From: Jatrophihabitans sp. GAS493
GTDB lineage: Bacteria > Actinomycetota > Actinomycetes > Mycobacteriales > Jatrophihabitantaceae
NCBI RefSeq assembly: GCF_900230215.1
Contig: NZ_LT907982.1
Location: 4,015,568 to 4,079,567 of the forward strand
Direction: 5' to 3'
Length of the DNA: 64,000 nucleotides
Translations under genes and position numbers: made by a program
Part shown: piece by piece, positions 42,677 through 50,575 of the stretch
Position numbering within the stretch: the first letter of the stretch is position 1
Layout of the letters: every line of letters starts with the position of its first letter
Notes under the pieces: generated by a model
Seen by the model: only the letters and a program-made list of their open reading frames with translations
The model's database searches: none
What the model was told of the DNA's origin: nothing

Positions 42677-42708
42677 AGACCCCCTACCGATTACTCGGTA
42701 GGGGGTCT
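42677..42708. promoter_or_regulatory. 14-bp perfect inverted repeat, TetR operator candidate
   Basis: AGACCCCCTACCGA (42677-42690), TTAC, TCGGTAGGGGGTCT (42695-42708). The inner TACCGA-N4-TCGGTA resembles TetR-type operators. It lies 89 bp from the TetR start and 63 bp from the GH3 start. As RNA it would also form a very stable hairpin. Confidence 0.6.
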
Positions 42709-42771
42709 ATGGTCCAGATCACATCGCTCTGTGCGAGTGAAGAATCCCCCTCAAGTAAGCAGGTGCAACCT

Positions 42772-45480
42772 ATGCGTCGCCGTCGTCTTTACTCCTTAGT
42801 CGCAGCAACCGTCGCCTCCACCACCTTCGTCACGACCGCCTTCGCGGCCACCGTCACCACGGCCGGCGCGGCAACTCCGGGACCCCTCGCTCCGTCGGTG
42901 ACGGCCCGGCCCTGGCTGGCCACCGACCTCACTCCGGCCCAGCGGGCGAACCTGCTGATAAAGCAGATGACCCTGCCCGAGAAGGTCGATCTGATGACCG
43001 GCAATCAGGGAGACGCTCCGTACGCCTACTACAACGCACCCATCGTCCGCCTGGGCATTCCGGCCCTGAAGATGGCCGATGCCAGCTCAGGAGTCGCACC
43101 CCGCGGCTGGTCGCTGCTCGACACAGGTCAGAACGCCACCTCGCTTCCGTCCATGCAGGCATTGGCCTCGACCTGGTCCACCACCACCGCCACCAACTAC
43201 GCCAAAGTGGTCGCGGCCGAGGTGCTCGAGGCCGGGCAGAACGTGCTGCTCGGCCCCGACGCCGACATCATCCGTCAGCCATTCTGGGGACGGGCCGATG
43301 AGACCGAGAGCGAGGACCCGACCCTCAACGCGAACATCACCGGGGCCTACGTGAATGCGGTGCAGTCCCAGAACGTGATCGCCGATCTCAAGCACTACCT
43401 GGGCTACAACCAGGAGACGAACCGAGGTAGCGGCCAGAACGACGTCGTGAGCCAGCGAGCGCTGCGCGAGGTCTATGCCCTTGCCTTCGAATCCGTTGTA
43501 AAGACGGCTGATCCCGGTTCGGTCATGTGTTCGTTCAACAAGATCAACGGCGAGTACTCCTGCGACAACGCGCTAACCCTGCGGAATCTGCTCAAAGGGC
43601 AGCTCAAATTCACCGGCTTCGTGCTCACCGATTTCGGCGCTCTGCACGACACGTTGAAGGGGCTGCAGGGGGGCACCGACATGGAGACCGGCACGCTGAC
43701 CGTCTATGACGGCGCGCTGTTGGCCGCGGTCAGCAACGGAACGGCCTCCGAGGCCCAGGTGGACCAGAGCGTGCTGCGCATCCTGACCACGATGTTCCGT
43801 CTGGGTGTCTTCGACCGCTCTTACACGCCGTCGGCGATTCCGGTCGCCGCTCACGACGCCGTCGCCCGCAAGACCGAGGAGTCGGCCATCACCCTGCTCA
43901 AGAACTCAGGCGGGGCACTCCCCCTCAGCCCGGCGACGAAGTCGATCGCGGTGATCGGTGCGGACGCGAACATCCTGGCCGCACCGAGCGGCGCGCCCTG
44001 GGTGAGCCCCACGCAGGAGACGCCTGTGCTCAACGGAATCCTGGCCCATGCCGGGAATGCCAGCGTCAATTGGGTCGCTGGGAACGACCCGGTCAATGCC
44101 GCGTCCATGCTGGAGGCGAGCAGTATGACCACGGTGCCGTCCTCGGTACTGACCCCGACGAACGGGATAGGCACCGGCCTGCAGGCCTACTACTGGGACA
44201 ACACGTCGTTCCAGGGCTCGCCGGCAACCAGTCGGGTGGAGCAGCAGGTCAACTACGACGTCGGCTTTCTGACCACGTTCGGGTTGTGGGCCGGACAGAC
44301 CTCGCAGGTTCCCGAACCCCCGGTGACATCGCCGACCGATCAGCAGTCGGTCGTCTACGACGGGAAGATCACCGCGCCGAAGACGGGCGACTACGTCCTC
44401 GACCTCACCGGGTTCGGGCAGGCCACGTTGAGCTTGGACGGCAACCAGATCATCAATATGACCGGAGCCGACGGGCGCAAGTCCAATGCCGCTTCGCCGG
44501 TGCTCTCCCTCGCGGCCGGGGTGCCGCACACGCTGCACATCACCTACCAGGCGACGCATCCGTTCGACAGCCTGGAGCCGGGGACGCTGCTGCTGCAGTG
44601 GAAGACACCGGCCAGCACCTACTCACCGGCGATCAAAGCGGCGGCCGCCGCGGCCAAGAAGGCTCAAGTCGCGATCGTCTACGTGCGCACCTACGAGGGC
44701 GAACAGCGTGACCGCGTCTCGCTGAAACTGCCGCAGAGTTCGAATGAACTGATCGCTGCGGTCCGGGCCGCCAACCCGAACACCATCGTGGTGCTGGCCA
44801 ACTCCGGACCGGTCACCATGCCGTGGCTCAGCTCAGTACCCGCGGTCGTCGAGACGTACTTCGGCGGCCAGGAGCAGGGCGCCGCTCTGGCTAACGTGTT
44901 GTGGGGCGATGTGAATCCGAGCGGGAAGCTCACGGTCACTTACCCGACCAGCGACACCGCCATCCCGCCGGGGGTCACGAACCCCTGGGCCACCGCGACC
45001 AATCTCAACGTGACCTACGGCGAGGGCATCAACGTCGGCTACAAGGCTTACGACGTGGCGGGTATCAAGCCGCTCTTCCCGTTCGGCTTCGGCCTGTCAT
45101 ACACAACCTTCGGCTACGCCAACTTGAGGGTCACACCGGCGGTGGTGACCGCGAAGACACCAGTCAACGTGAAGTTCCAGGTCACCAACACTGGCGTCGT
45201 CTCCGGGGCCGAGGTGGCCGAGGTCTACGTCGGGCTGCCCAGCAGTACGGGTGAGCCGCCGAAGCGCCTAGTCGGCTACGCGAAGCGCACGATCGCGGCG
45301 GGCGGCGTCAGTGCCATCACGGTGACCATCGATCCGGCCGGTCCGACGAACCCGCTCAGCTACTTCAACACCACCAACGACAAGTGGCAGATCGCCGCGG
45401 GTACCTACACGCTGTACGTCGGTTCGTCGGAGCGCAATACCCCGCTGAGCACAACCTTCAACATCGCCACCGCCGTCTGA
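42772..45480 (+). CDS. Secreted GH3 glycosidase with PA14 insertion
   Basis: 902 residues. A signal peptide covers about 1-33 (RRRR, hydrophobic core, TAGA). The GH3 barrel follows, with LGPDADIIRQPFWGRADETESEDP and KHYLGYNQETNR; VLTDF gives nucleophile Asp287. The second domain is interrupted by a PA14-type beta module (about 460-600, GLQAYYWDNTSFQG ... YVLDLTGFGQATLSLDG), as in some beta-glucosidases where PA14 shapes substrate choice. It ends with an Fn3-like domain. ATG 42772 is chosen because the signal peptide begins there; the frame from 42709 has extra residues and starts at the palindrome edge. Confidence 0.93.
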   Translation: MRRRRLYSLVAATVASTTFVTTAFAATVTTAGAATPGPLAPSVTARPWLATDLTPAQRANLLIKQMTLPEKVDLMTGNQGDAPYAYYNAPIVRLGIPALKMADASSGVAPRGWSLLDTGQNATSLPSMQALASTWSTTTATNYAKVVAAEVLEAGQNVLLGPDADIIRQPFWGRADETESEDPTLNANITGAYVNAVQSQNVIADLKHYLGYNQETNRGSGQNDVVSQRALREVYALAFESVVKTADPGSVMCSFNKINGEYSCDNALTLRNLLKGQLKFTGFVLTDFGALHDTLKGLQGGTDMETGTLTVYDGALLAAVSNGTASEAQVDQSVLRILTTMFRLGVFDRSYTPSAIPVAAHDAVARKTEESAITLLKNSGGALPLSPATKSIAVIGADANILAAPSGAPWVSPTQETPVLNGILAHAGNASVNWVAGNDPVNAASMLEASSMTTVPSSVLTPTNGIGTGLQAYYWDNTSFQGSPATSRVEQQVNYDVGFLTTFGLWAGQTSQVPEPPVTSPTDQQSVVYDGKITAPKTGDYVLDLTGFGQATLSLDGNQIINMTGADGRKSNAASPVLSLAAGVPHTLHITYQATHPFDSLEPGTLLLQWKTPASTYSPAIKAAAAAAKKAQVAIVYVRTYEGEQRDRVSLKLPQSSNELIAAVRAANPNTIVVLANSGPVTMPWLSSVPAVVETYFGGQEQGAALANVLWGDVNPSGKLTVTYPTSDTAIPPGVTNPWATATNLNVTYGEGINVGYKAYDVAGIKPLFPFGFGLSYTTFGYANLRVTPAVVTAKTPVNVKFQVTNTGVVSGAEVAEVYVGLPSSTGEPPKRLVGYAKRTIAAGGVSAITVTIDPAGPTNPLSYFNTTNDKWQIAAGTYTLYVGSSERNTPLSTTFNIATAV

Positions 45481-45508
45481 GGAAGGGAGTCCAGCTGGTC
45501 AGCGTTGA

Positions 45509-45539
45509 GCCGGCCCGGTCTGCTATGGACCGGGCCGGC
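45509..45539. terminator. 12-bp GC hairpin between convergent genes
   Basis: GCCGGCCCGGTC (45509-45520), 7-base loop, GACCGGGCCGGC (45528-45539). It follows the GH3 stop by 28 bp, and its loop and right arm cover the last codons and stop of the convergent YjbR-like gene, so it can end both transcripts. Confidence 0.85.
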
Positions 45540-45924
45540 CCGGGCTACCTCGTCGCGGTCGGTTGTCGAGATCTGCGACCAACTCATCGCCCGAGCGCAT
45601 TCGCCAGGCGTCGGTGATCAGCTCCTTCAGACGATCGGCGCCGACCTGCTCCAGGCGCAGCATCACCAACGGCCAGCCGTCGTAACCCGATACGGTGAAG
45701 AACGTCTCGGGTTCTCCGAGGAGCAGGGCTTGCTTCTCCGCTTCATCACCGACGAAGAGGACGGCGATATCGGTGCGAATGATCCGGCGTCGACCCGGGA
45801 TTCGCTCCGGGTAGGACCAGACGAATCCCTTCCCCAGGACACGAAAATCGAAGCCCTCGGACTCGATCTCGACCACACCCGGCAGCGCGAGCGCGACATC
45901 GCGGACGTCGGTCTGGTCAGCCAT
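45523..45924 (-). CDS. MmcQ/YjbR-family protein
   Basis: 133 residues of the YjbR/MmcQ fold (CyaY-like): DVRDVALALPGVVEIESEGFDFRVLGKGFVWSY near the N-terminus, then VLFVGDEAEKQALL and FFTVSGYDGWPLVMLRL, all usual family blocks. These small proteins are thought to bind DNA or ligands, but no function is established. The tail (RPRRGSPGRPGP) is encoded by the terminator stem. Confidence 0.88.
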   Translation of the reverse strand: MADQTDVRDVALALPGVVEIESEGFDFRVLGKGFVWSYPERIPGRRRIIRTDIAVLFVGDEAEKQALLLGEPETFFTVSGYDGWPLVMLRLEQVGADRLKELITDAWRMRSGDELVADLDNRPRRGSPGRPGP

Positions 45925-46097
45925 TGCGATCGCTCACCGGTTGCGCTCTGCACACGCCAACAGGCTAATCGGCAACCCTGACAGGGGTGCGCCTGAGCCT
46001 CTTGGCAAACTGTCGACAGTCGACTACGTTACGTGAAGCGGATGTGAGACTGGGGGCGCCTGGGCCTCTGGTCCACCGCCTGCCCGAGGGGTGCCAT

Positions 46098-47210
46098 ATG
46101 CAACCGTCACTGCGTCCAGCTCATCCGCGCCAATCTTCGCCTTCACGATTCCTGCGCCGCGGCGCCGTCGCCACCCTGGCCTCGGTCCTGCTCGCGGCCG
46201 CCCTCACCGCAGTGCCGGCCAGCAGCGCCAGTGCGGCGAGTCTCGTCTCGCTCGTCAGCTACGACTCGACGTCATTGGCGCAGTACAACACCAAGTGGTC
46301 GAACATCTACGGCCCGCTCGACAACGCGACCCAGAGCGTATCGAGCAAGGGTGTCTTCACCGCCAGTGACGCCCCGTTCAAGACCGGCGTCGACTACAGC
46401 GTCTTCGACCACCTCAAGTACATGGCCGTCAGCAACGAGACGTTCCCCGTGCCGAAGACCGGAACCGTCACTTTCTCGGTTGATATCAAGGCAAGTACGC
46501 CCGGCGCGGTGGCCGGGCACGTGGTGCACGGTCAGTACGGGCCGCCCGGTTCCTACGATCCGGGCAATCTCTCGGCCAAGCCGTACCAGGCATCGGTGCT
46601 GGAGGGTCAGCAGGCCGGCGTCGTGCTGAACATGATCGACTTCTGCAGTGGGCAACTCTTCGACTGGTTCATCTCGAGCAACTACGCGTTCCCGCTGATC
46701 GAGCGACTCCCCACCAGCATCACCAATAACACCACCAGCCCGAACTGCCCCGGGGCCACGACCGTCGGTCTGGACAAGGCCTACACCCAGATCATCAAGA
46801 ACATCCCGATTCGGGCCGGGGTCAGCCACAACGTCGCGATCACCTACGGTCAGATCGGCTCGCTCAATTCGGTCACCTACTCGTTGGACGGCATACCGGT
46901 GGCGATCGTTACCAATGTCGGCGTTCCGCTGGATAAGCAGCACGCCGCCTTCAGCGGTACCTACCCGTCACTCGGGTCCGGGGAGCCACTCGTCGGAAAG
47001 ATAAAGTCGGTCGCCATCGGCCACGGTCTGTTCAGCCTGCTCGACGCCTTCCCGTTCCAGTTCGGCTGCACCCCGCCGAGCGCCGACGGGCCTGGGGTCT
47101 GCGACCCGGCGACGTCGCCCTACAGCGTGTCGATCCCGGCGTCCGAACGAGCCTTCGGCCAGGGGGCAATCGGTTCCTTCAGTAATTTCCGGGTGCTGAC
47201 GATCGGCTAG
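46098..47210 (+). CDS. Secreted protein, unknown function
   Basis: 370 residues. An N-terminal signal peptide (RFLRRGAVATLASVLLAAALTA ... SASAAS) gives export. The mature part starts with LVSYDSTSLAQYNTKWSNIYGPLD and has alternating short strands and loops, as in concanavalin-like sandwich proteins that bind or cut glycans. Two Cys pairs may form disulfides. No family is assigned with confidence. ATG 46098 follows GAGGGG and is preferred to the frame from 45987. It lies downstream of the GH3 gene, across the convergent YjbR-like gene; its stop codon begins a tandem duplication. Confidence 0.75.
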   Translation: MQPSLRPAHPRQSSPSRFLRRGAVATLASVLLAAALTAVPASSASAASLVSLVSYDSTSLAQYNTKWSNIYGPLDNATQSVSSKGVFTASDAPFKTGVDYSVFDHLKYMAVSNETFPVPKTGTVTFSVDIKASTPGAVAGHVVHGQYGPPGSYDPGNLSAKPYQASVLEGQQAGVVLNMIDFCSGQLFDWFISSNYAFPLIERLPTSITNNTTSPNCPGATTVGLDKAYTQIIKNIPIRAGVSHNVAITYGQIGSLNSVTYSLDGIPVAIVTNVGVPLDKQHAAFSGTYPSLGSGEPLVGKIKSVAIGHGLFSLLDAFPFQFGCTPPSADGPGVCDPATSPYSVSIPASERAFGQGAIGSFSNFRVLTIG

Positions 47211-47229
47211 CGGTCGGTTAGCGGTCGGC
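47208..47229. repeat. Stop-spanning 11-bp tandem duplication
   Basis: TAGCGGTCGGT (47208-47218) and TAGCGGTCGGC (47219-47229). The first TAG is the stop codon of the secreted protein gene. Confidence 0.8.
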
Positions 47230-47242
47230 CGGTAACGGCTGG

Positions 47243-48628
47243 CTAGGAGTCGAAGCCGAGACCGAGACGGTCCAAGGTGCGCAGAAAGACGTCGCGATGT
47301 CCTTCATTGCGATCGGCCTTGGCCAGCGATCGCCGGGTCATCTGAATTCCGGCGTACTTCACCGGCTCGGGCGGAAAGGGCAGCGGGCGGCTACGCACCA
47401 TCTCCAGTTCGGTGCGTTCCGTGGCCTGGCCGGCGAGGAGGTCGAGCATGACGTTGGCCCCGAACCGGGTCGAACCGACGCCGAGGCCGGTGTAGCCGAG
47501 CACATAACTCACCTGCCCACCCAGCGCCGTGCCGTAGAAGGCGCAGAAGCGGGTGCAGGTGTCGATGGCGCCGCCCCACCGGTAGTCGAACCGAACCTCG
47601 GCCAACTGGGGGAAGGTCTCGGCGAATTGACGGGCCAGCAACTCGAACGTCGCCGACCGCTGGTCGTATCTGGGCTTCACCGAGCCGCCGAAGTAGTAGA
47701 CCGCGTCGTAACCGCCCCAGAGAATGCGATTCTCCGGGGTGAGGCGGTAGTAGTGGAACTGGTTGGCGCTGTCACCGATGCCCTGCCGGTTGCGCCAGCC
47801 GATGGCCTTGAGCTGGGCCACGGTGAGCGGTTCGGTCGCCAGCACATAGTCATAGACCGGGACGATGAACGGTCGCACCCGGCGCAGCAGGTTCGGGAAG
47901 ACGTTCGTGCCAAGGGCAACTCGCTTCGCCCTGACGCGCACTGACCCCGCAGCTGGTTCCACCGTCACCACCACATCGCCGCCGTCACGATCCAGAGCGG
48001 TTGCCCGGGTCGTCTCGCAGATGCGGACACCCAGTGTTTCACAGGCCTTCGCCAACCCCCAGGCGAGCCGGGCCGGGTCGAGGATGGCGGTGTTGCGGCG
48101 GTTCCAACTCCCAGCCAGGTAGGTCGGGGAGTCGACCTCGCGGCGCACCGCCTCGGCGTCCAGGAACTCGCCGTCGGCGGCCCGCAGCTGATCGACCTGG
48201 TACGGCTCGGTTGCGACGTCCAACTCTCCAGTGCGCTCCCATCCACAGTCAATGCCATAGCGGATAAGGGCTTCCTCGATCTGATCGAGATTCTCCAGCC
48301 CGAGCCGGTGCAGCGTCTCGTACTCAGTGCCGAAGCGTTCTCGCCCGTTCGACTCGCCGTGGGTCAGGCTCGCCGCGCAGAAACCCCCATTGCGTCCGGA
48401 GGCGGCCCAGCCGACTCGCTCGCCTTCGATGAGCAGGACGTCACGATCGGGGTCGCGCTCCTTGGCCAGCAGCGCCGTCCAGAGGCCGGTGAACCCACCG
48501 CCCACGACGAGGAGGTCAGTTCGGGTGTCCCGTTCCAGCGCGGGGCGAACCGGCGGTCGCTGCGAGTTGTCCAGCCACACCGAGATAGGTCGAGCAGTTC
48601 GCCAGGAGTCGAGCGCGGGACTGGTCAT
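47243..48628 (-). CDS. FAD-dependent oxidoreductase, PuuB/DAO-like
   Basis: 461 residues of the D-amino-acid-oxidase superfamily, near gamma-glutamylputrescine oxidoreductase-like enzymes. The dinucleotide loop is LLVVGGGFTGLWTAL (about 39-53) with ERVGWAASGRNGGFC next to it, which binds the flavin. The C-terminal GYTGLGVGSTRFGANVMLDLLAG also belongs to FAD binding. It oxidises a secondary or primary amine, substrate unknown. It starts 9 bp after the ECF sigma stop, so it is the third gene of the DGPF-sigma operon and a likely target of that system. Confidence 0.9.
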   Translation of the reverse strand: MTSPALDSWRTARPISVWLDNSQRPPVRPALERDTRTDLLVVGGGFTGLWTALLAKERDPDRDVLLIEGERVGWAASGRNGGFCAASLTHGESNGRERFGTEYETLHRLGLENLDQIEEALIRYGIDCGWERTGELDVATEPYQVDQLRAADGEFLDAEAVRREVDSPTYLAGSWNRRNTAILDPARLAWGLAKACETLGVRICETTRATALDRDGGDVVVTVEPAAGSVRVRAKRVALGTNVFPNLLRRVRPFIVPVYDYVLATEPLTVAQLKAIGWRNRQGIGDSANQFHYYRLTPENRILWGGYDAVYYFGGSVKPRYDQRSATFELLARQFAETFPQLAEVRFDYRWGGAIDTCTRFCAFYGTALGGQVSYVLGYTGLGVGSTRFGANVMLDLLAGQATERTELEMVRSRPLPFPPEPVKYAGIQMTRRSLAKADRNEGHRDVFLRTLDRLGLGFDS

Positions 48629-48637
48629 TTCGCCACC

Positions 48638-49867
48638 CTACGCAGGGGCGGTATCCAGCCGGGCCGCGGCCGCGTTCAGGTAGCGCTGTTCGGGGATGCT
48701 GTTGGTGAGGCGGGCCGCGGCGGCATAGTCACGCTGCGCCGCGCCGAACTGCCCGTCCAACTCGAGTAGATGGGCCCGCACGGCGAAGAGGCGGTGACTC
48801 TGGCGCAACTGCCGATCCTGCAGCAGCGGCTGGATGCGGGTCAGTCCGGCGCGCGGTCCGTGCACCATGGCGACCGCCACCGCGTGATTCAGGGTGACGA
48901 TGGAGCTTGGCGCGATGTCGCTCAGCATCCGGTAGAGCACCTCGATCTGGGGCCAATCGGTGAGGTGGCTCGCCGCTGCTTCGGAGTGGACGGCGGCTAT
49001 CGCCGCCTGCAGCTGGAACGGGCCGACTGGCCCAGCTGGAAGTGCCGTCTCGATCAGAGTCGCGCCTTCCCGAATCCGAGCCTGATCCCAGCGCGTCCGA
49101 TCCTGCTCGGCGAGCGGGATCAGCTGTCCGTCGGCGTCGGTGCGGGCGGCGCGACGAGCATCGGTGAGCAGCATGAGGGCCAGCAGCCCACTGATCTCAG
49201 GGATCCGAGGAAGTCGATGATGTAGCTCACGGGTGAGACGAATCGCCTCGTTTGTAAGGGAAATGTCGAAGAGCCCGGCCCCGGAGGTGCTGCTGTGCCC
49301 CTCGGTGAAGATGAGGTACAGCACCTGGGTGACCGCCTCGACGCGCTGCGGCAGCTCATTTGGGGGCGGCGTCGTGAAGGGCGTGTCGAGCTGCCGCAGA
49401 CGCGCCTTGGCCCGGCTGATCCGCTGGGCCGTCGTCGCCTCCGGCACCAGGAATCCGCGGGCGATCTGAGCAGTGGTCAGCCCGCCGACGGCCCGCAGCG
49501 TGAGTGCCACCTGAGCCGGCCGCGGAAGCGCAGGATGACAGCAGAGCAACAGAAGCAGCACCGAATCATCCACCACGGGCTGCTGATCGGCGCCCCGCGA
49601 GAGCGGCTCCCGAGTCGAGGTCTGCCGGGCGACGAGATCTTCACGCTGGGCCCTCGCCCGGTCACTCCGCCAGCCGTCGAGGAGGCGTCGGGAGGCGACG
49701 GTGATCAGCCAGGCCGTCGGGTCATCCGGGACACCGTCGCGCCGCCACTGCCTGGACGCGGCCAGCATGGCCTCCTGCAGCGCGTCCTCACTCGCCTCGA
49801 AGTCCCCGTAGCGACGCAGCAACGCAGCCAGGACTCGCGGCGCGCAGCTACGCCACAGGTCCTCCAG
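48638..49867 (-). CDS. ECF42-type sigma factor with C-terminal extension
   Basis: About 409 residues. Sigma-2 is marked by LRRYGDFEASEDALQEAMLAA, sigma-4 by LTLRAVGGLTTAQIARGFLVPEATTAQRISRAK. The long C-terminal TPR-like helical extension (IPEISGLLALMLLTDARRAAR to the end) is the mark of the ECF42 group. These sigma factors pair with DGPF/YCII genes, as here. Start is uncertain: sigma-2 homology reaches upstream to about 49867, but the only conventional in-frame start is TTG 49822. The given start assumes CTG 49867 translated by coupling to the DGPF gene, whose stop is 11 bp away. Confidence 0.85.
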   Translation of the reverse strand: MEDLWRSCAPRVLAALLRRYGDFEASEDALQEAMLAASRQWRRDGVPDDPTAWLITVASRRLLDGWRSDRARAQREDLVARQTSTREPLSRGADQQPVVDDSVLLLLLCCHPALPRPAQVALTLRAVGGLTTAQIARGFLVPEATTAQRISRAKARLRQLDTPFTTPPPNELPQRVEAVTQVLYLIFTEGHSSTSGAGLFDISLTNEAIRLTRELHHRLPRIPEISGLLALMLLTDARRAARTDADGQLIPLAEQDRTRWDQARIREGATLIETALPAGPVGPFQLQAAIAAVHSEAAASHLTDWPQIEVLYRMLSDIAPSSIVTLNHAVAVAMVHGPRAGLTRIQPLLQDRQLRQSHRLFAVRAHLLELDGQFGAAQRDYAAAARLTNSIPEQRYLNAAAARLDTAPA

Positions 49868-49877
49868 CCCGTCGGCG

Positions 49878-50270
49878 CTAGTCGTCTTCGCTGCCGAGGG
49901 TCATGACCGGCCGGAGTTCAACGCTTCCGCCCGGCTGGGCGAACTGCGCGGCGATCTCCTCGGCCCGGGCCCGAGTCTGGCAATCGATGAGGAAGAAGCC
50001 GGCCAACTGCTCCTTCGTCTCGGCGTATGGTCCGTCGGTCGCCAGGTGCCCCTGCGGACTCCACGCATAGATGGTGGACGAACTGGGGTCGCCGAGGGCC
50101 TCGGCACTCACGAACTCCCCCGACGCTGAGATCTCCTCGAGCAGCTCGCCGAACTCCGCATCCATCTTGTCGTTCAGTTCCTGAGGCAGTGCTCGCCCCT
50201 CATCGGTGTAGATGGAGGTGGGGTGCCCCCACGGATCGGGGTTGCTGTGGATCAGAATCACGTACTTCAC
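49878..50270 (-). CDS. DGPF/YCII-related protein
   Basis: 130 residues of the YCII/DGPF family, small ferredoxin-like-fold proteins always near ECF42 sigma factors. Key motif: DGPYAETKEQLAGFFLIDC at 79-97; the N-terminus KYVILIHSNPDP is also typical. The biochemical role is unknown, perhaps ligand sensing. GTG 50270 follows AAGGAG seven bases away. First gene of the operon with the sigma factor and FAD oxidoreductase, preceded by an ECF42-like promoter at 50331-50356. Confidence 0.92.
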   Translation of the reverse strand: MKYVILIHSNPDPWGHPTSIYTDEGRALPQELNDKMDAEFGELLEEISASGEFVSAEALGDPSSSTIYAWSPQGHLATDGPYAETKEQLAGFFLIDCQTRARAEEIAAQFAQPGGSVELRPVMTLGSEDD

Positions 50271-50330
50271 GACGAATCTCCTTCGCGGCTGGTTGCCCGG
50301 CCGCCGGTCTGCGGCCGTTACCTACCTAGG

Positions 50331-50362
50331 TCGGAGCCACTAGTTCTCTCTCGACACTAGTG
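50331..50362 (-). promoter_or_regulatory. ECF42-type promoter
   Basis: Minus strand TGTCGA (50356-50351), 17-bp spacer, CGA (50333-50331), about 60 bp before the DGPF start. TGTCGA and CGA are the -35 and -10 cores reported for ECF42 promoters. A CACTAGT/ACTAGTG dyad (50338-50344, 50356-50362) overlaps it and may be an additional operator. Confidence 0.7.
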
Positions 50363-50575
50363 AACGGTTCTCGCGCCCCGATCGGAAGGACGGGCGGGCG
50401 TCAGTGGACAAACCAACAGAAAATTCATGCGCCGCGCTCTTGCCTTCGCCCGGCCGATGCGTCTAGCGTCACACTGTCGATGCCGGTACCGCCGGTACCG
50501 GCACACTCATAGCGTGCACGAACGCCCATACATTTGCGGCTTATTTGGCATGCTCGGATACATTCGGGGAGAGCC

